This document shows positions 12,603 through 21,519 of a DNA stretch of 59,893 nt, one piece after another. This DNA comes from Nevskiales bacterium (GTDB lineage Bacteria; Pseudomonadota; Gammaproteobacteria; Steroidobacterales; GCA-2729495), in contig WYBE01000076.1 of assembly GCA_011526045.1 (NCBI GenBank), forward strand, positions 1 to 59,893, given 5' to 3'. A model generated the notes under the pieces. The model did not search any database. It had not been told where the DNA came from and was given only the letters and a program-made list of their open reading frames with translations. The position numbers and the translations under genes were made by a program. The stretch's first letter is position 1, and each line of letters starts with the position of its first letter.

Positions 12603-14093
12603 TCAGTCGCGCGCCCACAGCCGGAGCATCTGCATCTTGACGAGGTGCCAGAAGTTGTTCGCGGTCCAGTACAACACCATGCCGGCCGGGAACGTGTAGA
12701 ACAGCAGGAAGAAACCGCCCGCCATGAGGTAGAGCTGGCGCTGCTGTTTGCGCAGCAGCCCGGGCGACAGCGAGGCGTCGCGCAGCATGACCGCAGACAG
12801 TATCGTCAGCGCGGTCATGACCAGCGGCAGCAGATTGAAGTCGCCGCCGAAGAACGGGATCGTGAACGGCAGTGGCGCGAAACGGTCCGGCGCCGCGAGG
12901 TCCGCGATCCACAGAAACCGCTCGCCCGAGAGCGCGTAGTTGTCGGCCAGCATGTCGAAGGCAGCAATGAACATCGGCACCTGGATGGCGAAGCCCGCCA
13001 GGCTCTTCAGGGTGAATGCCGGGTGCACGCCCTCGTCGCGATACACCGCCAGCGTGCGCCGGTGCGCCTCCTCGCCGCGGTACTCACGCCGGATCGCGGC
13101 CAGCCGTGGCTGGATCCGGCTCTGCGCCCGGTTGACTTCCTGCTGCCAGCGGTCCGCGATGCGGGTGAGCGGCAACAGGATGAGCTTCACGGCAAGCGAC
13201 AGCAGGATGATCGACAAGCCCGGGCTCGCGACCCAGCGGCTGATGAGACCGAGCAGGGCCAGCAGCCCGAAGCACAGCCAGCGCAGCGGCTCCCACAGCG
13301 ATGCGAACAACATCTGCGTGAGTTCGGGCGCAACCACCCGCAGCGATTGCCACTCGATCGGACCCGCGTGGAATGTGAGTTGCAGTGCGCCGGCAGGAGC
13401 AAGCCAGGCGATCGCCCGCTCGTTCCAGCCGGGCGCCCCGATCAGCAGCGGCACCTCAGCCTCACTGCGCGCAAGCCAGGCCCAGAACCGCGAGCGTACG
13501 CCGAGCCACACGCCCGCCGCCGCGCTGGCGCGGATTATCTCGCCCTCCTCCGCATCAAGCCTCTCCTGCCCGTCCGCCGCGACCCGCACGGCCTCGACGT
13601 CGGAAAAACTCGCGCCGAAACCGGGCAACTGCGGCGGAATGAAACCGGCGCCGGTCGACAAACGCACGCCGGCACCGGGCAGGGACTGCCACTCAACCCG
13701 CAGCTCCTGCGCGGTTTTGGACAACACGTAGCGTTGCACCAGCACCCGCCCGTCCACGGGCTCGAGCGCCGTGAGGATCGCCGTGACGGCAGCCTCTGTC
13801 TCGACCAGTTCGGCGCGGTAGGCAAGCGTGGCGAGCCGTGCCGCCCCGCTGCCTCCGTTGGCAGTCCACCGCAGGGCGCCCTCGTCCGGGCCGACCAGCA
13901 CCCGGCGCCCTGCTGTCTCACTCGTACAGGGCGCATCGCAGCTCAGCCAGTACACGGGCAGGCCGCCCTCGGTGGCAATGCGCACGACCTGGCGCGGCGC
14001 GCGCAATTCGACATCCGCCAGGGCGCCCGACATGGCAAGCAGCGCAACGAGGCCCGCCCGCCACGCGGCTCGCGAATGCTTCGCCCGGCCCAT
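12603..14093 (-). CDS. YidC/Oxa1-type membrane insertase paralog of the phosphonate locus
   Basis: This 496-residue protein has a signal/anchor at the N-terminus, a periplasmic beta-rich region to about residue 280, and a YidC-type C-terminal core of five membrane segments. The core includes GLSIILLSLAVKLILLPLTR, then an amphipathic Arg-rich hairpin (RAQSRIQPRLAAIRREYRGE), and ends FPAGMVLYWTANNFWHLVKM, close to the classic FPAGLVLYW motif. YidC inserts and folds inner-membrane proteins. It lies far from the rnpA-yidC-type context and overlaps the upstream sulfatase stop (TGATG), so it is a cluster-dedicated paralog. The start is ATG 14093; longer frames run into the sulfatase gene. The client is unknown; the sulfatase is the obvious candidate. 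Confidence 0.88.
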   Translation of the reverse strand: MGRAKHSRAAWRAGLVALLAMSGALADVELRAPRQVVRIATEGGLPVYWLSCDAPCTSETAGRRVLVGPDEGALRWTANGGSGAARLATLAYRAELVETEAAVTAILTALEPVDGRVLVQRYVLSKTAQELRVEWQSLPGAGVRLSTGAGFIPPQLPGFGASFSDVEAVRVAADGQERLDAEEGEIIRASAAAGVWLGVRSRFWAWLARSEAEVPLLIGAPGWNERAIAWLAPAGALQLTFHAGPIEWQSLRVVAPELTQMLFASLWEPLRWLCFGLLALLGLISRWVASPGLSIILLSLAVKLILLPLTRIADRWQQEVNRAQSRIQPRLAAIRREYRGEEAHRRTLAVYRDEGVHPAFTLKSLAGFAIQVPMFIAAFDMLADNYALSGERFLWIADLAAPDRFAPLPFTIPFFGGDFNLLPLVMTALTILSAVMLRDASLSPGLLRKQQRQLYLMAGGFFLLFYTFPAGMVLYWTANNFWHLVKMQMLRLWARD

Positions 14094-15898
14094 CAGCGGT
14101 AGAAGCGACGCATGTCGCGCAACGCCGCCTCGACCACGCGGGGATCGATGCCCGCGCCGGCAACCGGGCGATAGTCGGGGCCGAGCACCTCCACGAAACC
14201 ACCCGGATGGGTGACGATGACACGATCGGGCGTAACGATGGCATGCGAGTTGTAGCTGCCCGCGATGATCCAGTCCCAATCCTGGCCGGCGAACAGGTTG
14301 CGGCCGACCGTGTAGTCGGCCGGCGGACTGGTGCAGCCGAAGGCGTCCTCGAGGAGCGTCACCGGCACGTCGAAGTGCGAACTGCGGTGACGGAACACGG
14401 TCGCCGGCGTCCGGCCGGGCCAGCGCAGCACCAGCGTCGCACGCAGCTGCGCGGGACTGAAGTTGCTGGCGTGGCCGAGGTAGCCGAGCCCGTTGTCGTC
14501 GAACTCGTAGCCGTGGTCACTGGCAACCACGATGATGGTGTTGTCGAGCAGATTGCGCGCACGCAGGTCGCCGACCACGCGGCCGAGCTCCCCATCCACC
14601 CGTTGCATCGCACGGCGGTACTGTCGCCAGGCCGTTGCAGCCTCCGCATTCGCCGTGAAGCGCTCGCCGAGCGGCAGCGGCCCGCCCGGGTCCGCACCCA
14701 TCTGGCCCATCGGCGGGTCGTAATAAAGGAAGCCGAAGAACGGCCGCGTTGAGTCGTGCGCAGCAAGCCAGGCGAGCCAGCCATCGGTCACCGCGAGATT
14801 GCGCCCGATCGCATCGAGGTCGCGCCGCTCGCCGGGAAGCCCGGGAACACCCGCAAACACGGTGCGGCCGATATCGGCCGGCGCGCTGAATCCCGGCGCG
14901 GCGAACAATCCGAGCTGGTAGCCCTGCCGCTGCATCTCCTGCAGCAGCAGCGGCGGCTGCTGCACGCCGTAGAACGCCTCCAGGTAGCTCGCCGGCAGGC
15001 CGAAGAACAGCGTGAATATGCCTGCCCGCGAAGAGTTGCCGCCGCTCCAGTGATTGGCGAAGGTCGTGCCTTGTTCAGCCAGCGCGACCAGGTTGGGCGT
15101 CAGCCCGGGGTGCACCGCGTCCGGCCGCAGTGCATCGATCAGCACCACCAGCAGGTTCGGCGGCGACTCGCCCGGCGCGCAGCGCAGCGGCTGCAACGGG
15201 TAGGCGAGCTGCCCGCCGCCCTCGGCTCCTGCGCGGCGCAGGAGCCGCGCCCGCTCGACCGCAGCCGCATCCACGAGGCCCAGTCGCGCCAGGGTACGCT
15301 TGGCGTGGATGGGAAAGTACGCCGGCAGATAGCGGGTCAGCTGGGTCACCGGCGTGTAACCGAGCGCATCGGCCCAGATGTGCATCCCCTGGCTGCCGAT
15401 CCAGGCAAGACCGAGCACCAGCGCAAGTACCCGGCCGCCGCGCGCCGGGGCCGCCTCCACCCAGCGCCACACGGTGCCGGCGAGCAGCGCCTCGAAGGCG
15501 AGCGCAGTCACCGCGATGATGCCGACCAGCACCCAGGTTGCGGGCTCGAACAGGACTGCGGTCAGTGGCGTCAGGTGGTAACGCTGCTCGGCGAAGACAT
15601 TGCCGTCGACAACCAGCAGCGTCAGCACCAGGGCCATGAGCAGTACTGCCACCGCGCTGACCCAGGCACGAGCGCCCGTGACGAGCGCCAGCGGCACGAC
15701 GACCAGCACGACCGGCAGTGCGGCCAGCAACGAGAAGTGCCCCACGACGGCGAGCACCGTGTAGACGATGCCGAGCGGGTCGGCACCCCCGGGGTAGGAC
15801 AACAGGAATCGCAGGCCTGCGACCGCGAACACCGCCGCGTTGGCCGCCGCGAACCAGCCGGCCCAGCGCAACAATTGCCGCCGGCTCGCCACGTTCAC
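14093..15898 (-). CDS. DUF3413-sulfatase membrane protein (YejM/PbgA-like AlkP superfamily)
   Basis: This 601-residue protein has about five membrane segments in the first ~190 residues (DUF3413-like) and then a periplasmic alkaline-phosphatase-superfamily domain. Metal-site segments are visible: LLVVLIDALRPDAV, GGNSSRAGIFTLFFGLP and VASDHGYEFDDNG. YejM regulates LPS synthesis in enteric bacteria, while relatives transfer phosphoethanolamine. Embedded in an AEP biosynthesis operon, this one may move an aminoethylphosphonate or related head group onto a lipid or glycan; that is inference. The start is GTG at 15898, only 5 bp from the upstream stop. Its stop overlaps the YidC paralog start. Confidence 0.87.
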   Translation of the reverse strand: MNVASRRQLLRWAGWFAAANAAVFAVAGLRFLLSYPGGADPLGIVYTVLAVVGHFSLLAALPVVLVVVPLALVTGARAWVSAVAVLLMALVLTLLVVDGNVFAEQRYHLTPLTAVLFEPATWVLVGIIAVTALAFEALLAGTVWRWVEAAPARGGRVLALVLGLAWIGSQGMHIWADALGYTPVTQLTRYLPAYFPIHAKRTLARLGLVDAAAVERARLLRRAGAEGGGQLAYPLQPLRCAPGESPPNLLVVLIDALRPDAVHPGLTPNLVALAEQGTTFANHWSGGNSSRAGIFTLFFGLPASYLEAFYGVQQPPLLLQEMQRQGYQLGLFAAPGFSAPADIGRTVFAGVPGLPGERRDLDAIGRNLAVTDGWLAWLAAHDSTRPFFGFLYYDPPMGQMGADPGGPLPLGERFTANAEAATAWRQYRRAMQRVDGELGRVVGDLRARNLLDNTIIVVASDHGYEFDDNGLGYLGHASNFSPAQLRATLVLRWPGRTPATVFRHRSSHFDVPVTLLEDAFGCTSPPADYTVGRNLFAGQDWDWIIAGSYNSHAIVTPDRVIVTHPGGFVEVLGPDYRPVAGAGIDPRVVEAALRDMRRFYR

Positions 15899-15903
15899 CC
15901 CGT

Positions 15904-17088
15904 TCAGCGGCCTGCCGCCGGAATCTCGGCGCCGGCCGCAATCTCGGCGGCGATCGCGGCCACCGCACGTGCGCCCGCCTCGCCGCTATGCCCGAGGTTG
16001 TAGATCCAGTCGCGGCGCAGTGCGGCGACCTGGCTGCGGAAGCGTTCGGGATCGCGCAGCAGCGCGCGTATGACCTGCGGGGCCTCGTCGATCCGTCCCG
16101 GGGACAGCAACGCGCCGATCTTCTCCCGCACCAGCGACTCGAACGGCTCGATGCCGAGTTCCTGCCAGGTGTTGTTGCGGCTCTTCGGCGGCAGGTCGAT
16201 GTAGAGCACCGGCTTTTCGAGGCCCATGCCGTAGTCCTGTCCCGCGCCCGACCACTCGGTGATCATGACGTGGGAATCGTAGAGCGAGTCGCTTTCGCCC
16301 ATCTGCTCCACGAGGCGAAAACGCGGATGGTCGCCAAAGCGGCGCGTAATCCGGTCGATGACCTCGGGCGTCTGCCAGCGCGTCTGGAAATGCGGGCGCA
16401 GCGTGAGGCGAAAACCCGCCGCCAGGATCGCCGTGACGAGCTCCAGGCCGCAGACATTGAGAATGGTCTCCTCGCCCCAGGACGGCGCCAGCAGAACGTG
16501 CACGTCGGCATCGGCGCCGACCGGCGGCGGTGGACGGCGCTCGGCGATCAGCTGCTCGATGCGGTGGTAGCCATGCGGTATCAGCCGTTTCGCCTTCAGG
16601 CCTTTCATTTCCTCACGCCGCCGGATCTCGCGCATCTGGTGCGGCCCGGCACAGAGGATGGTGTCGTAGTGGTCGAAGGAGTTCTCGTGATCGGCCATGT
16701 GCGTGCTGATCAGCGAGTGGAACATGTAGACATAGTGGACCGGGTGGACGGAGCGCTTGAGGTCGAAGTTGCCGAGATCGAGCATCTGGGTCAGCAGCAC
16801 GTCGGCGTCGAGTGACTGGAAGAACCAGATGCGCATCAGGCCCCGGCCGATGCAGCAGGGCAGGATGCGCGGATTGCCCTGGTTCAGGCCCGGATCGGCC
16901 GGGTCGGAGGACACGTAGCAGATGGTGGCGCCGATCACTCCCGTGAGGTACTCGACGACCGGCCGGAAGTGATGCCAGTCCTGCCCGCTCTCGGCGTAGA
17001 GCACGATGCGCCGTTGCCCGCGCGGCAACGCGCTGAAGCGCCGGTAGGCGCGCAACTCGCGCAGGAAGCGCACCAGGCGCCCGCTCAT
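15904..17088 (-). CDS. CDP-glycerol glycerophosphotransferase-like enzyme (TagB/TagF family)
   Basis: This 394-residue protein has a GT-B-like layout with HYVYMFHSLISTHMADHENS, then PHGYHRIEQLI and the C-terminal SHVMITEWSGAGQDYGMGLE followed by KPVLYIDLP. That C-terminal stretch resembles the D-x-S-S-x-x-x-E-x motif of teichoic-acid polymerases (here TEWSG). No signal peptide or membrane segment is visible, so it probably acts on the inner face of the membrane. Such enzymes transfer an alditol phosphate from a CDP donor; in this locus the donor may be CMP-AEP. The gene is 5 bp from the sulfatase start. Confidence 0.82.
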   Translation of the reverse strand: MSGRLVRFLRELRAYRRFSALPRGQRRIVLYAESGQDWHHFRPVVEYLTGVIGATICYVSSDPADPGLNQGNPRILPCCIGRGLMRIWFFQSLDADVLLTQMLDLGNFDLKRSVHPVHYVYMFHSLISTHMADHENSFDHYDTILCAGPHQMREIRRREEMKGLKAKRLIPHGYHRIEQLIAERRPPPPVGADADVHVLLAPSWGEETILNVCGLELVTAILAAGFRLTLRPHFQTRWQTPEVIDRITRRFGDHPRFRLVEQMGESDSLYDSHVMITEWSGAGQDYGMGLEKPVLYIDLPPKSRNNTWQELGIEPFESLVREKIGALLSPGRIDEAPQVIRALLRDPERFRSQVAALRRDWIYNLGHSGEAGARAVAAIAAEIAAGAEIPAAGR

Positions 17089-17154
17089 GGGGCGCGCACC
17101 GGCGCCCCTGCGGACGCGACTGCCTGCGGCTGGAACTGGCGGCGCGACAGGGCC

Positions 17155-17421
17155 TCAATCCGCTCCCGGCGCCTGGCCGAACGGCTCGTCCTGCGGGTCA
17201 GGTTCGCGCTGCGGATCACGCCGATTATCGCGCCGGAACAGGCCACGGAGCTTGTACCAGAAGGTCTTGACCGCCAGCCCGGCCGTGAAAAACATGCCGA
17301 CGATCGCGCTGAGGATCATGCTGCCGGTGCTCGGATCGAGGTAGGCCCACGCCTCGGGCGCGACCAGCCCGAGGGACAGCAACACACCGGGCACCCACAC
17401 CGCCGCTCTTGCGCGCCTCAT
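17155..17421 (-). CDS. Small exported/membrane protein with AYLDPSTGSM motif
   Basis: This 88-residue protein has an N-terminal hydrophobic segment (VWVPGVLLSLGLVAPEAWA) that could be a signal peptide, then AYLDPSTGSMILSAIVGMFF and a second membrane segment. It ends in a charged tail (FRRDNRRDPQREPDPQDEP). The AYLDPGTGS-type motif recurs in small proteins next to surface-polymer and phosphonate genes; I do not know its function. It lies 66 bp upstream of the CDP-glycerol-type transferase and 48 bp after the nucleotidyltransferase, so it is part of the operon. Confidence 0.75.
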   Translation of the reverse strand: MRRARAAVWVPGVLLSLGLVAPEAWAYLDPSTGSMILSAIVGMFFTAGLAVKTFWYKLRGLFRRDNRRDPQREPDPQDEPFGQAPGAD

Positions 17422-17469
17422 TTGACCTCTCCCGGGACCGCGGCCCCGCTCTTCGACGCCTGACGGACA

Positions 17470-18237
17470 TTATTCTGACCGAGACCCACCACCGGAGGGA
17501 AGCTTCCGGTCGAGCGCCGCTACGCGCGGATAGACCTCGTCGCGGACGCGTCGCAGGTGGGTGGCATCGTCGATTTCGCCCCACAGGAGATCGGGCACCA
17601 GTACACAATCCACCGGGTGCTCGCCCGCTGCCGCTACGAGGCAATCGGTCTCGTAGTCGATCATCAGGGTACGTGCAAACCCGGTTGCGGCGATGCGCAG
17701 CATCCGCTCGAAGAGCTCGCGCGAAATCCGGCTGATGCCGACCAGTTCGCCGGCCACCCCCGGCCCGAGCCGCGCGCGGTCTTTCGACATGGCAACCAGC
17801 CGTCCGTGGCTTGCCTCGACGAACACCTCGTCGCCGGCCCCGGTAGGGCCCGACAGCAGGATTGCATCCGCGGCCGGCTGCCCGAGCAGCACGGACAGGG
17901 CGCGCGGCTCATAGACCAGGTCGGACTCCAGCAGCAGAAACGGGCCGCGCGTGACCGCCGCCGCGCAGGCAAGCGAGTACATGCTGCCGGAGCGGGCGAA
18001 CTCCGGATTGTGGACCGTGCGTACCGGTAGCGTGCAGTTGCGCGCGAGTTCGTCGTAGTGGGCAGCCGCGTAACCGGTAACCACGATCACCTCGCCGATG
18101 CCGCAGGCGGCAAGCCGGCCGATGGACTCCTCGACGATGCTGCGCTCACCGAGGCGCATGCAGCCCTTGGGACGGTCGGCGAGTTCGGTACGCAGCCGCG
18201 TGCCCTGCCCCGCGGCGAGGATGACGGCGGTGTTCAT
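17470..18237 (-). CDS. Nucleotidyltransferase, probable CTP:AEP cytidylyltransferase
   Basis: This 255-residue protein shows the sugar-nucleotidyltransferase signature at the start (VILAAGQGTRLRTELADRPK), with the GxGxR loop and the PK lysine, followed by GDxxY-type LLLESDLVYEP. Enzymes of this kind (PntC/LicC-like) couple CTP to AEP or phosphocholine. Its ATG overlaps the AEP transaminase stop (ATGA), so its substrate is very likely AEP. The longer frame back to 18993 runs through the transaminase and is a shadow. A second nucleotidyltransferase is fused to PEP mutase in the same operon. Confidence 0.85.
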   Translation of the reverse strand: MNTAVILAAGQGTRLRTELADRPKGCMRLGERSIVEESIGRLAACGIGEVIVVTGYAAAHYDELARNCTLPVRTVHNPEFARSGSMYSLACAAAVTRGPFLLLESDLVYEPRALSVLLGQPAADAILLSGPTGAGDEVFVEASHGRLVAMSKDRARLGPGVAGELVGISRISRELFERMLRIAATGFARTLMIDYETDCLVAAAGEHPVDCVLVPDLLWGEIDDATHLRRVRDEVYPRVAALDRKLPSGGGSRSE

Positions 18238-19358
18238 CCGCGGCGGCCGCCGAGGATCGCGGCCAGCGCACCACATAGCTCCTCGAGATCCGGCTCCTGG
18301 ATATCGCCCATGTGCGCGATGCGGAACACCTCCGGCGAGAGGTGACCCTGGCCGGCATAGATCACGAAGCCGCGACGCTTGAGCGCGTCGTGCAGGCGCC
18401 GGTAGCCCAGCCCGACCGGCAACCGGTACGAGCACAGCACCGAGGAGTACTCGGACGGCGCCAGCAGCGGGCTGACCCCATGGCGCAACAGCTCCGCCTG
18501 GACGCACGCCGCACGCGCGCGGAACAACGCGCGGCGTGCGAGCCAGCCGCCCTGCTCGCGGTGCTCTGCCAGCGCTTCGCGCAGGGCGAAGGCGACCTGC
18601 ACCGCCTGCGTGAAGGGCGAGTAGCCGTCGGCATGCTGCGCGCGGTGATAAGCATGCAGGTCGAGGTAGACGCTGCGCGCTGGCGCGGGGTGCGCCCATG
18701 CCTCGCGCCGGGCGAGCACGAAGGACAGCCCCGGGGCCGCGTGCAGGCACTTGTTGGCGGTGCCGGCGATCGCGTCGATGCTCCAGTCGCGCCCGGCGAT
18801 CTGCTCGGCGCCGAAGCTGCTGACCGCATCGACCAGCAGGCGCACCCCCCAGGCCTGGCAGACGCGCCCGATGGTCTGCAGATCGTTGAGCCGGCCCGTC
18901 GTGGTCTCGTGGTGCACGACGGCCACGTGGGAGATCGTGCGGTCGGTCGCGAGTTCGCGCTCGAGCGCGGGAATCGGGACCGCCGCCGTCCACTCCTGCG
19001 CGAGCACATGGTGCGGCTTGCCGTGCGCCGCGAGCATGCGCACCATGCGTTCGCCGTACACGCCGTTGACGAGCACCAGCGTACGCTGGCGCTCCGGCGC
19101 GAACGTCGCAAGCATCGCCTCCACGGCGGCGGTGCCGGAACCGGTGAGGAGCACGGACTCGAAATCACCGCTGAGCGCCGGGTGCACCGCTGCGAGCGCG
19201 TCATTGATCTCCTGCACCAGGGCGGCAAACTCCGGCTCGCGATGGCACCAGTCGCCGGCAGTCAGTGCCCGGCGCACGCGCGCGGTCAGCGTGACCGGGC
19301 CGGGGTTGAGGAGGATCGTTCTGCGGGCATGCTGCCGCGGCGACTCGAGCAATGTCAT
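18234..19358 (-). CDS. phnW: 2-Aminoethylphosphonate--pyruvate transaminase-like enzyme
   Basis: This 374-residue class V aminotransferase starts ILLNPGPVTLTARVR, like PhnW, and has LLVDAVSSFGAEQI (D177) and the PLP lysine K203 in GTANKCLHAAPGLSFVLA, matching the SSANKC-type PhnW site. In biosynthesis it runs from phosphonoacetaldehyde to AEP. No phosphonatase (PhnX) or PhnZ gene is nearby, and PEP mutase and phosphonopyruvate decarboxylase are in the operon, so the anabolic direction is favoured. Cytoplasmic. It lies 66 bp downstream of the SYLF gene and is coupled to the nucleotidyltransferase. Confidence 0.88.
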   Translation of the reverse strand: MTLLESPRQHARRTILLNPGPVTLTARVRRALTAGDWCHREPEFAALVQEINDALAAVHPALSGDFESVLLTGSGTAAVEAMLATFAPERQRTLVLVNGVYGERMVRMLAAHGKPHHVLAQEWTAAVPIPALERELATDRTISHVAVVHHETTTGRLNDLQTIGRVCQAWGVRLLVDAVSSFGAEQIAGRDWSIDAIAGTANKCLHAAPGLSFVLARREAWAHPAPARSVYLDLHAYHRAQHADGYSPFTQAVQVAFALREALAEHREQGGWLARRALFRARAACVQAELLRHGVSPLLAPSEYSSVLCSYRLPVGLGYRRLHDALKRRGFVIYAGQGHLSPEVFRIAHMGDIQEPDLEELCGALAAILGGRRG

Positions 19359-19424
19359 GCCATGAGTCCTGTCAGCGACCGGCGGCGCGCGCCGGTGAAG
19401 CGAACCACGAGTGCAACGCCGTCA

Positions 19425-19991
19425 TCAGCGCGCGTCCGCCGCCGGAGCAAACCGGTAACGCGTGCCCTCGGCCGCCAGTTGCAGCATCAACCCGCCACGC
19501 ACCCGGCTGAAGATGGCCACGTCGCTGCTGAACGCCGCATCGGCGGAAGCGCCGGTCCACGGTGCCGCCGCCGATGCCCGGCCGCCGAATTCCCCCCGTC
19601 CGGCAACCGGTCCGAGGTTGTCCGACTTGATGAACAGGTCCACGGCCTCGCAGGTCCGGAAGAATATGAGCTGGCTATGGGCCTCGCCACCGGCCTGCAG
19701 GCCGAGCGACACCGCCGACTGGGAGATCTCGCCGGTCATCCGGTCAGCCACGAGCAATACGCCGCGTCCCCAGGCGACGCCGGCACCGAGCCCGACGTGA
19801 ATGATGCGGGGGAATACGGCCACGGCACAGGCGTCGGCAAAAAACGGCTCGAGCGCCGGCGCCGCCGCGCGCCACTCGGCCATGGTCCGGGCGGACGCCA
19901 CCTGCAGCGCATCGGCCGGATCGGGCTCCCAGGCGGCCAGCGCAGCAGGCGCCTGCGCGATCAGCAGCAGCGCCGCGAGCCAGGATTTCAT
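19425..19991 (-). CDS. Exported SYLF (Ysc84-type) lipid-binding domain protein
   Basis: This 188-residue protein has a clear signal peptide (MKSWLAALLLIAQAPAALAA) and then a SYLF-like domain: ACAVAVFPRIIHVGLGAGVA, GRGVLLVADRMTGEIS and SVSLGLQAGGEAHS-type glycine-rich strands, read here as SAVSLGLQAGGEAHSQLIFF. SYLF domains bind phosphoinositides in eukaryotes; bacterial ones are periplasmic or outer-membrane associated and poorly understood. The start ATG 19991 overlaps the stop of the MipA-like gene (ATGA), so the two are coupled and may work together in the envelope. Confidence 0.83.
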   Translation of the reverse strand: MKSWLAALLLIAQAPAALAAWEPDPADALQVASARTMAEWRAAAPALEPFFADACAVAVFPRIIHVGLGAGVAWGRGVLLVADRMTGEISQSAVSLGLQAGGEAHSQLIFFRTCEAVDLFIKSDNLGPVAGRGEFGGRASAAAPWTGASADAAFSSDVAIFSRVRGGLMLQLAAEGTRYRFAPAADAR

Positions 19992-21370
19992 CGCAGGCAT
20001 TCCAGATGCAGGGTGACCCAGTCGGAACCACCGGAGACTTCGCCGAGGATATCAGAGCTGCCGAAGATCCCGGAGCGGTGGACGACGGTGACCCCGGCAA
20101 AACAATTGCGCACCAGCTTCGCCTTGGTGACCCGAGCGAGTGGAACGTCCGCCATGAACTCGAGATAGTTCAGGAGGTGCGAGGTGTTGCGGTCGCGCTC
20201 GGCCTGCTTGATCCGCTCGACGGCCGGCACCGACTCCGCATAGGACACGCCGAAGCCGAAACCATAGCGAAACGCCAGCTCGTCGGACCAGGGCAGGTAG
20301 CCTTTGCCCACCGCCATGATGTAGCCGGTGTAGTTCCAGAAGTCGCTCTGGTAGTCGTGCTCGAAGTGACGGAACAGCGCCAGCTTGCCGTAGAAATCCA
20401 CCCGTGGCCCGCCCATCAGGAGTTTGCCGAGCGTCAGGCCCGCGATGTCGGTGTCGGCCTTGTCGCTGCGATTCCATTGCCCGGCCATGAGGTAGGGAAA
20501 GATGTTCTCGCGGGCCGCGTAGCCCGCGTTGATGCGCCAGGACCATTCGCCTTCGCGTCCCGCCGGCCGGCGCTTCGGCTTGTGCGTGTTGCCGAACAGG
20601 TAGCCGGCCCCCACGAAGGCCGTGGTCAGCACATCTTCTTCCACGATGGGGCTGTCCTGAATGGAACTGCCCAGGGTCTCGAATCCCGTGTTGCCGAACA
20701 GGAAGATGTGGTCGGTCAGCTGGTACCACAGGTTGAGCCCGAAGCTGAAGTTGCGCGCGTTGCCGGGGTCGTAAGCCGGGCGCGTGTCGGTGGCTTCTGC
20801 CTCGCTGACTCCGTAGTAGTAACCCGTCAGGTCATCATTCTGGAACGTGAGCCCGACAAATGGCGACAGCATCCAGCTACCCACCTCCCAGCGGTAACGA
20901 TAGGTCAGGTTGAACTCCTCGCCCTCGTGGCGATCGCGCAGGTCCGTCACCCAATCGCCCTCGATCTCGCCCCAGGCGCCACGCCACTGGATCGCGACAC
21001 CGCCATCGACGGTCTGATCGCGCTCCTCCAGGCCCGCCAACTGCTCGCTCTCGTCGGGATCCAGATGCGTGAAGCGATAGCGCGCCAGCGCACCGACAGA
21101 GAAGGTGTCGTTACGGAACAGGTGCGCTCCGAACTCGGTGCCGTGCGCGTACAGGAAACGACCCTCGTACAGGTACAGCGGCACGAGATCGACAAAGACC
21201 TCGTCGCCCGCATAGGGGCTGGTGCCGATCCGCAGGCCGCCGCCCAGGGCCGGGGTACCCGGCGGCGCGTCGATGATCGGGATGCGGGCGACATCGGTGC
21301 CGGAAGCCGTACCCGCGGCGGCAAGACAGGCAGCGAAAACCAGCGACCTGATGGCCGCTGCCGCACGCAC
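19988..21370 (-). CDS. MipA/OmpV-family outer-membrane protein
   Basis: This protein of about 460 residues has a signal peptide (VRAAAAIRSLVFAACLAAAG, then TASG) and a long beta-barrel pattern of alternating aromatic/hydrophobic strands (VDLVPLYLYEGRFLY, AFRYGFGFGVSYAESVP, TKAKLVRNCFAGVTVVHRSG). The last strand ends near the C-terminus with LHLECLR rather than the usual terminal Phe. MipA/OmpV proteins have been linked to murein enzymes and to pore functions. I chose GTG 21370 because GGGAGG lies 6 nt upstream; GTG 21391 is possible. Its place inside the phosphonate operon is unusual. Confidence 0.82.
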   Translation of the reverse strand: MRAAAAIRSLVFAACLAAAGTASGTDVARIPIIDAPPGTPALGGGLRIGTSPYAGDEVFVDLVPLYLYEGRFLYAHGTEFGAHLFRNDTFSVGALARYRFTHLDPDESEQLAGLEERDQTVDGGVAIQWRGAWGEIEGDWVTDLRDRHEGEEFNLTYRYRWEVGSWMLSPFVGLTFQNDDLTGYYYGVSEAEATDTRPAYDPGNARNFSFGLNLWYQLTDHIFLFGNTGFETLGSSIQDSPIVEEDVLTTAFVGAGYLFGNTHKPKRRPAGREGEWSWRINAGYAARENIFPYLMAGQWNRSDKADTDIAGLTLGKLLMGGPRVDFYGKLALFRHFEHDYQSDFWNYTGYIMAVGKGYLPWSDELAFRYGFGFGVSYAESVPAVERIKQAERDRNTSHLLNYLEFMADVPLARVTKAKLVRNCFAGVTVVHRSGIFGSSDILGEVSGGSDWVTLHLECLR

Positions 21371-21519
21371 GCCGCCCTCCCGGCGGATCACGAACGGAGC
21401 TCGTGCGCTATGCCAACCATCATGGGCGCCAGTCTGCCAGCGAGGTCACGGATGCACCACTCCCGGCGGAACCGGCTGGTGCGGCAAGGCTGCGTATGCC
21501 ACCGGTTACGTCGCAGCGC

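Noticed and set aside
12510..14102. 530-codon frame on the + strand opposite the YidC paralog
   Set aside because: High-GC shadow: composition is rich in R, Q, H and A with no domain, and the opposite strand has clear YidC motifs.
17470..18993. 507-codon version of the nucleotidyltransferase
   Set aside because: The first ~250 codons overlap the transaminase in another frame and lack similarity; the VILAAGQGTR start at 18237 is the true N-terminus.
18312..20168. 618-codon + strand frame opposite the transaminase and SYLF genes
   Set aside because: No recognisable motif; the opposite strand carries conserved PLP and SYLF signatures and coupled starts.
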